Assembly (NCBI GenBank): GCA_021155195.1 | Contig: JAJNPV010000037.1 | Span: 124,001 to 188,000, forward strand | Direction: 5' to 3' | From: Ohtaekwangia sp. | GTDB taxonomy: Bacteria; Bacteroidota; Bacteroidia; Cytophagales; Cyclobacteriaceae | Length of the DNA: 64,000 nt | In this document: one piece after another, positions 60,581 to 64,000 of the stretch | Layout: each line of letters opens with the position of its first letter | Numbering within the stretch: position 1 is the first letter of the stretch | Position numbers and translations under genes: made by a program | The notes under the pieces: model-generated | The model's input: only the letters and a program-made list of their open reading frames with translations | Databases searched by the model: none | What the model was told of the DNA's origin: nothing

Positions 60581-60954
60581 TACAAATCTTCTTCACGCTC
60601 CAACATAAGAATAGATGCCTGAGGTACGATGAAGTATTTTTCACCCTCATACATTACCTCAATAGCTCCGCGCTGTAAAAAAATTGCCAGATCACCTTCT
60701 TGTGCCTGTAGTGGTAGGTACTTTATCTGATCTTCTTTTCCTTTCCAAAGATCATCTTCATCAGCCGGCATAGGTAATGGATAGCCCGGGCCAACTTTAA
60801 TGACAAATCCTTTTTGAATTTTTTCTTTTTCCTGAACGCCCGGAGGTAAGTACAATCCACTATCAGTTTTATCGGATTCTTTTGCGGGGCGAATCAGCAC
60901 GCGATCGCCAACTACGATTAATTTTTTTAATCTATTATCTGAAGTGAGTTTCAT
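60580..60954 (-). CDS. GroES-like (Cpn10-type) co-chaperone family protein
   Basis: A protein of about 124 residues with a GroES-like barrel: KLIVVGDRVLIRPAKESDKTDSGLYLPPGVQEKE, GFVIKVGPGYPLP, and LAIFLQRGAIEVMYEGEKYFIVPQASIL. It has an insertion in the middle (about 65-85) and an unusual end, and no groEL follows, so it is probably a paralogue and not the main GroES. ATG 60954 is chosen over TTG 60960. Confidence 0.82.
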   Translation of the reverse strand: MKLTSDNRLKKLIVVGDRVLIRPAKESDKTDSGLYLPPGVQEKEKIQKGFVIKVGPGYPLPMPADEDDLWKGKEDQIKYLPLQAQEGDLAIFLQRGAIEVMYEGEKYFIVPQASILMLEREEDL

Positions 60955-60960
60955 CAACAA

Positions 60961-61335
60961 TTATTTTTTGCGCGTAGCCTTAAATGGAAAAGGCGTTCCG
61001 CCTGCTGACATTGAACCATTTATTTCATCGCCTGCCATTACGGCATCAAAAATCACAGGAGTACCAGAGTAATCAAATTCGCCAGTCATTTTCATAGTAG
61101 CCTTATCGTAAGCATATTTTTGAATTGGTAGATCGCCTGTATCACCGGTCAATTTAGCTGTGTAAGTATCATTAACCTGTTCAATAACAAGTATGCCATT
61201 GAAATTTCCCTGAGGAGTATCAGTGATGCTATAATCCCAATTGCCTGCAGGGCTTGGAGCTGTGCTTGCAGATTTGGTTGAAGCACACGAAGACAACACG
61301 AGTGCGCATAAAGCGAAGAACAATAAGTTTTTCAT
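60961..61335 (-). CDS. Small lipoprotein of unknown function
   Basis: A lipoprotein of about 124 residues (MKNLLFFALCALVLSSC, lipobox at C17) with a lipocalin-like beta domain (GNWDYSITDTPQGNFNGILVI, INGSMSAGGTPFPFKATRKK). The ATG at 61335 starts a proper signal peptide; longer frames up to 61389 would not. It is 13 bases after the RmuC-like gene and 6 before the GroES-like gene. Confidence 0.7.
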   Translation of the reverse strand: MKNLLFFALCALVLSSCASTKSASTAPSPAGNWDYSITDTPQGNFNGILVIEQVNDTYTAKLTGDTGDLPIQKYAYDKATMKMTGEFDYSGTPVIFDAVMAGDEINGSMSAGGTPFPFKATRKK

Positions 61336-61348
61336 ATAGTTTATAGTA

Positions 61349-62722
61349 TTAGTTAAATAAGTCGCCTTGATTTTTGTCATCTTCAACATTGGAATAGAGT
61401 GGTAATTTATTGATTTCTTTGATCAACAAGTTATCCTGAATGGAAATTCCTTTTTGGGTAGCTTCACTTTGAATTTTCTCCGAATCAGCTTCAAGTTCTT
61501 TTGTGCTAATTTGTCGCGCACGTTTTTCTTGGGGCGGATTTAACTTTTCGGACTTCTCGAACTCAGCTACTTTTTCTAAAATGTCTTTTGAAAGATCAGC
61601 TTCGCTACGATACACAAGTTCGAAGAATTGTTTGGCAAAAAATCCATCAATTTGAATTCTCCTTTTTGATAGATGAACGAACTTTCCAATTACCCGGCAA
61701 ATGTTTTCGCGCTCTTCCGGGCTAAGCTGCTCGGCAAATTCATAATCCTCAATCCGCTTAAGTGTAAGAATGATAGGCTCTACTGAATCTAACGAAACAA
61801 CATAAACGGTGTAATCGCTTAGTTTATATTCAAATGTTTCCAGATGCTCGAGCGTATTGGAAGGAACAACCAGAAACACTTCTCTGCGCACATCTTCTTC
61901 CTTTACATATTTAATAGCACTTTCGGCCTGGGCTTTTACATAGTTAGGAAAATTGGAAAGGTCATCATTGGCAGGACTCTTCGCATCGAAAATTATGTAT
62001 TCGTCATTAATCTTTAATGTGTTATCAGGCTTCCCTTTAAAGGGCACATTGTCCAAATAGTCTACCCCATTTCTAATACATACAGTTCGGATTCGGTTTT
62101 TAACCCGCTCTTCATGATTTACCCAGGTTGCCTTTAAATTTTTTATCCGTTCAATTTCGGCTTTTGTGCGACTTTCAACCTCATCCTGTCGGTCGCGTTG
62201 AATTTTTTGCTGAATTTCTTTTAGCGAAGCAATGGAGTTGGAATGTTCTTGCTTCCTGAATTCATCATCCTTTTTAAGCCGGGCATTTTCATCTTTTAAT
62301 TCACGAAGTTCTTTCTCCTGATTTTCTATTTTTTGTTTTGCAACAATAAGTTCGGAGGATAATTCAGTTCCTCTTTTCAAAAACTGCGTATTCCTTTCCA
62401 AGAGCGAGGTGCCCTCCTTTTGGAGCGATTCTATTCGTTCTAATTGATTAGTGTATGAATTTTTGAGTACCTCTAACTCAGTAGTCAATCGATTAACTGT
62501 ATCTTGAAAATTCTTTGAGGCAGACTTTTCAAGTGAAATCGAATTTTCAAGTTTAATATTTTCTGTTTTAAGAGATTCGTTTATCGAGATCACCCGTTGC
62601 AGTTCGCCATTCGCCTCAATCAAATTTGATTTAATTCGACCCCATTCAAAAATTCGTTCCCAAAAACTGATTGTTTTCAGGTTTTCAAATAATCGTTTAA
62701 TTGAATCGAAGGAAAATTCCAT
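61349..62722 (-). CDS. RmuC-like coiled-coil protein with PD-(D/E)XK nuclease fold
   Basis: A 457-residue protein. Residues 45-205 are a long coiled coil (LERIESLQKEGTSLLERN and similar heptads). Residues 220-320 look like a restriction-endonuclease fold: KGKPDNTLKI (Asp) and YIIFDAKSPAN (the D-x-K). This is the layout of RmuC, a protein tied to limiting inversions and recombination, though I see no TM anchor. The C-terminus is charged. Endonuclease activity is inferred from the motif only. Confidence 0.7.
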   Translation of the reverse strand: MEFSFDSIKRLFENLKTISFWERIFEWGRIKSNLIEANGELQRVISINESLKTENIKLENSISLEKSASKNFQDTVNRLTTELEVLKNSYTNQLERIESLQKEGTSLLERNTQFLKRGTELSSELIVAKQKIENQEKELRELKDENARLKKDDEFRKQEHSNSIASLKEIQQKIQRDRQDEVESRTKAEIERIKNLKATWVNHEERVKNRIRTVCIRNGVDYLDNVPFKGKPDNTLKINDEYIIFDAKSPANDDLSNFPNYVKAQAESAIKYVKEEDVRREVFLVVPSNTLEHLETFEYKLSDYTVYVVSLDSVEPIILTLKRIEDYEFAEQLSPEERENICRVIGKFVHLSKRRIQIDGFFAKQFFELVYRSEADLSKDILEKVAEFEKSEKLNPPQEKRARQISTKELEADSEKIQSEATQKGISIQDNLLIKEINKLPLYSNVEDDKNQGDLFN

Positions 62723-62811
62723 ACCCCGCTGCGCTGTTTATTAACCAAGCAAAGTTAATTCATTTCACAATGGCCACAAGGAACTATTTAGGCACTTTGT
62801 TGCCGATTGAT

Positions 62812-62819
62812 TAACTTTG
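62812..62819 (+). promoter_or_regulatory. Possible Bacteroidota -7 box upstream of ornithine aminotransferase
   Basis: TAACTTTG fits the TAnnTTTG consensus and lies 22 bases before the ATG at 62842. The -33 element is not clear. Confidence 0.35.
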
Positions 62820-62841
62820 AAACTCACTGAATTTCAGTACT

Positions 62842-64000
62842 ATGATCTCAACAAAAACGCTTGGCCATGAAGCAATCCAACTCGAAGAAAAGTATGGAGC
62901 TCATAATTATCATCCCCTGGAAGTTGTTTTGCAAAAGGGTGAAGGTGTTTTTTTGTGGGATGTTACCGGGAAGCGATATTATGATTTTCTATCGGCCTAT
63001 AGTGCCGTTAATCAGGGCCATTGCCACCCACGTATTATCAATGCATTGATTGAGCAGGCGAAAGAGTTAACATTAACGTCACGCGCTTTTTATAATGATA
63101 AGTTAGGGATTGCAGAAAAGTATGTGTGCGAAACCTTTGGGTATGATAAGGCACTGTTCATGAATAGCGGTGCCGAAGCCAATGAAAGTGCCATCAAACT
63201 TGCCCGTAAATGGGGGTATACAAAAAAAGGCATTCCAGATAATGAAGCGGTTATAGTTGCCGTGAAGAAAAATTTTCATGGGCGCACAACATCAATTATT
63301 TCAGCTTCAACAGATCAGGCTGCAAGAAAGAACTTTGGACCTTTTATGCCGGGTTTTGAGATTGTTGAATACGATAATGTTGAAGCTTTGGAAAAATCAT
63401 TGGCCAATCCAAATGTGTGTGGGTTATGGATTGAACCTATTCAAGGCGAAGCAGGAGTGTATGTTCCAAAAGATGGGTACTTAAAATCAGCGGCAGACTT
63501 ATGCAAGCAGCATAATGTGTTGCTTATGATGGATGAAATTCAAACAGGTATTGCTCGCACGGGAAGAATGCTAGCTTCTGATCACGAAGGGGTTCGGCCT
63601 GATCTATTGATTTTAGGCAAAGCTCTTTCTGGGGGAGTACTTCCAATTTCCCTTGTACTTGCAGATGATGAAATTATGTTAGTGATTAAGCCGGGAGAAC
63701 ATGGTTCAACCTTTGGGGGCAATCCATTAGCTGCAGTAGTTGTGATAGAGGCCCTGGAGGTTGTGAAAGATGAAAAGCTTGCCGTAAATGCAGAGCGATT
63801 AGGGAAGATTTTCAGAATTCGCATGAATGCGATAAAAACAAAAAGTGATTTGATTACCCTTGTGCGTGGTAAAGGGCTACTCAACGCGATCGTCATCAAC
63901 GACTCTCCAGAAAGCGAGACGGCTTGGAATCTTTGTTTGAAATTTGCAGAGAATGGTTTGCTGGCAAAGCCGACCCATGGGAATATTATTCGATTAGCAC
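62842..64000 (+). CDS. rocD: Ornithine aminotransferase, 3' end beyond the window
   Basis: 386 codons are visible and the frame is open at the right edge. It begins EEKYGAHNYHPLEVVLQKGEGV, followed by SAYSAVNQGHCHP, FMNSGAEANESAIKLARKWGY, FHGRTTSIISASTD, WIEPIQGEAGV, MMDEIQTGIARTGR, and LGKALSGGVLP with the PLP lysine and GSTFGGNPLA. These are the signatures of ornithine delta-aminotransferase (class III PLP fold), which converts ornithine and 2-oxoglutarate to glutamate semialdehyde and glutamate. About 20-30 residues are likely missing. Confidence 0.95.
   Translation, partial: MISTKTLGHEAIQLEEKYGAHNYHPLEVVLQKGEGVFLWDVTGKRYYDFLSAYSAVNQGHCHPRIINALIEQAKELTLTSRAFYNDKLGIAEKYVCETFGYDKALFMNSGAEANESAIKLARKWGYTKKGIPDNEAVIVAVKKNFHGRTTSIISASTDQAARKNFGPFMPGFEIVEYDNVEALEKSLANPNVCGLWIEPIQGEAGVYVPKDGYLKSAADLCKQHNVLLMMDEIQTGIARTGRMLASDHEGVRPDLLILGKALSGGVLPISLVLADDEIMLVIKPGEHGSTFGGNPLAAVVVIEALEVVKDEKLAVNAERLGKIFRIRMNAIKTKSDLITLVRGKGLLNAIVINDSPESETAWNLCLKFAENGLLAKPTHGNIIRLA

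Overview
The window looks like a chromosomal segment of a Bacteroidota bacterium, most likely of the Cytophagales. The evidence is a SusC/SusD pair, many signal peptides ending in SAQ/HAQ/LAQ, LytTR two-component genes, 7TM-AraC and ECF-sigma systems, T9SS-like beta domains and an inositol oxygenase. The order-level placement is inference from gene content. GC content looks like about 40%. Genes are dense on both strands.

Region 1 (1-19.0 kb) is rich in redox, nitric-oxide and oxygen stress functions. It opens with the 3' end of a sigma-54 activator, a double cysteine-module protein, a MORN-type protein, a small two-TM sensor-like protein and a TerC-type transporter. A MarR-controlled operon follows (protoglobin, DUF2024, CPGC thioredoxin-like protein, cysteine-tailed MarR), with a perfect palindrome upstream. 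After NhaA and a lipoprotein comes the main feature: a minus-strand, tightly packed 12-gene operon (15.0 to 8.25 kb). It encodes an Rrf2/NsrR-like regulator, a CcoN-like heme-copper oxidase subunit I, a CcoO-like subunit fused to a second cytochrome c domain, three small orphan proteins, a truncated hemoglobin, a cupin, the Ric/YtfE repair protein, a small CxxC protein, a hemerythrin and a [2Fe-2S] ferredoxin. Next to it, on the plus strand, is a stress regulon run by an ECF sigma factor: DUF4142 + amicyanin-like cupredoxin, the sigma gene itself, and an FNR-type oxidoreductase + cysteine-rich protein. All three transcription units carry the same promoter, TTTGTAACC-N17-TCTAA.

Region 2 (19.0-20.9 kb) looks like an island boundary: a truncated gene remnant, a Bacteroidota-type tyrosine integrase, a triple TTGGTACCACA repeat and tRNA-Ser(UGA), whose 3' end faces the integrase. 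This suggests that some or all of Region 1 is an integrated element whose far end lies outside the window.

Region 3 (20.9-36.7 kb) is mostly core: an alkyltransferase-like protein, ClpS, RecR, an aspartate aminotransferase, a heptose-kinase-like PfkB protein, a LytS/LytR pair, a GNAT enzyme and aminopeptidase P. Between recR and the aminotransferase sit three secreted or outer-membrane genes, followed by a second, diverged 57-bp copy of the recR 3' end. This is a footprint of insertion by recombination.

Region 4 (36.7-45 kb) is a second ECF-sigma unit (Ig-like lipoprotein, sigma factor, membrane-anchored putative anti-sigma with a barrel-like C-terminus). It shares a promoter with a downstream operon of a PKD/beta-helix lipoprotein, an outer-membrane protein and an S41 protease lipoprotein; a 7TM-AraC regulator follows.

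Region 5 (45-57.8 kb) has a PhyH dioxygenase, a paired beta-helix lipoprotein + diheme cytochrome, and an apparent inositol-use locus: PI-PLC/GDPD-like phosphodiesterase, SusD, SusC, sodium/solute symporter, myo-inositol oxygenase and a divergent LacI regulator with a palindromic operator. Region 6 (57.8-64 kb) carries YceI, DM13 and barrel proteins, lipoprotein MsrA, a GroES-like protein, an RmuC-like nuclease-fold protein and the 5' part of ornithine aminotransferase (runs off the window).

I found no CRISPR array, rRNA or complete insertion sequence.
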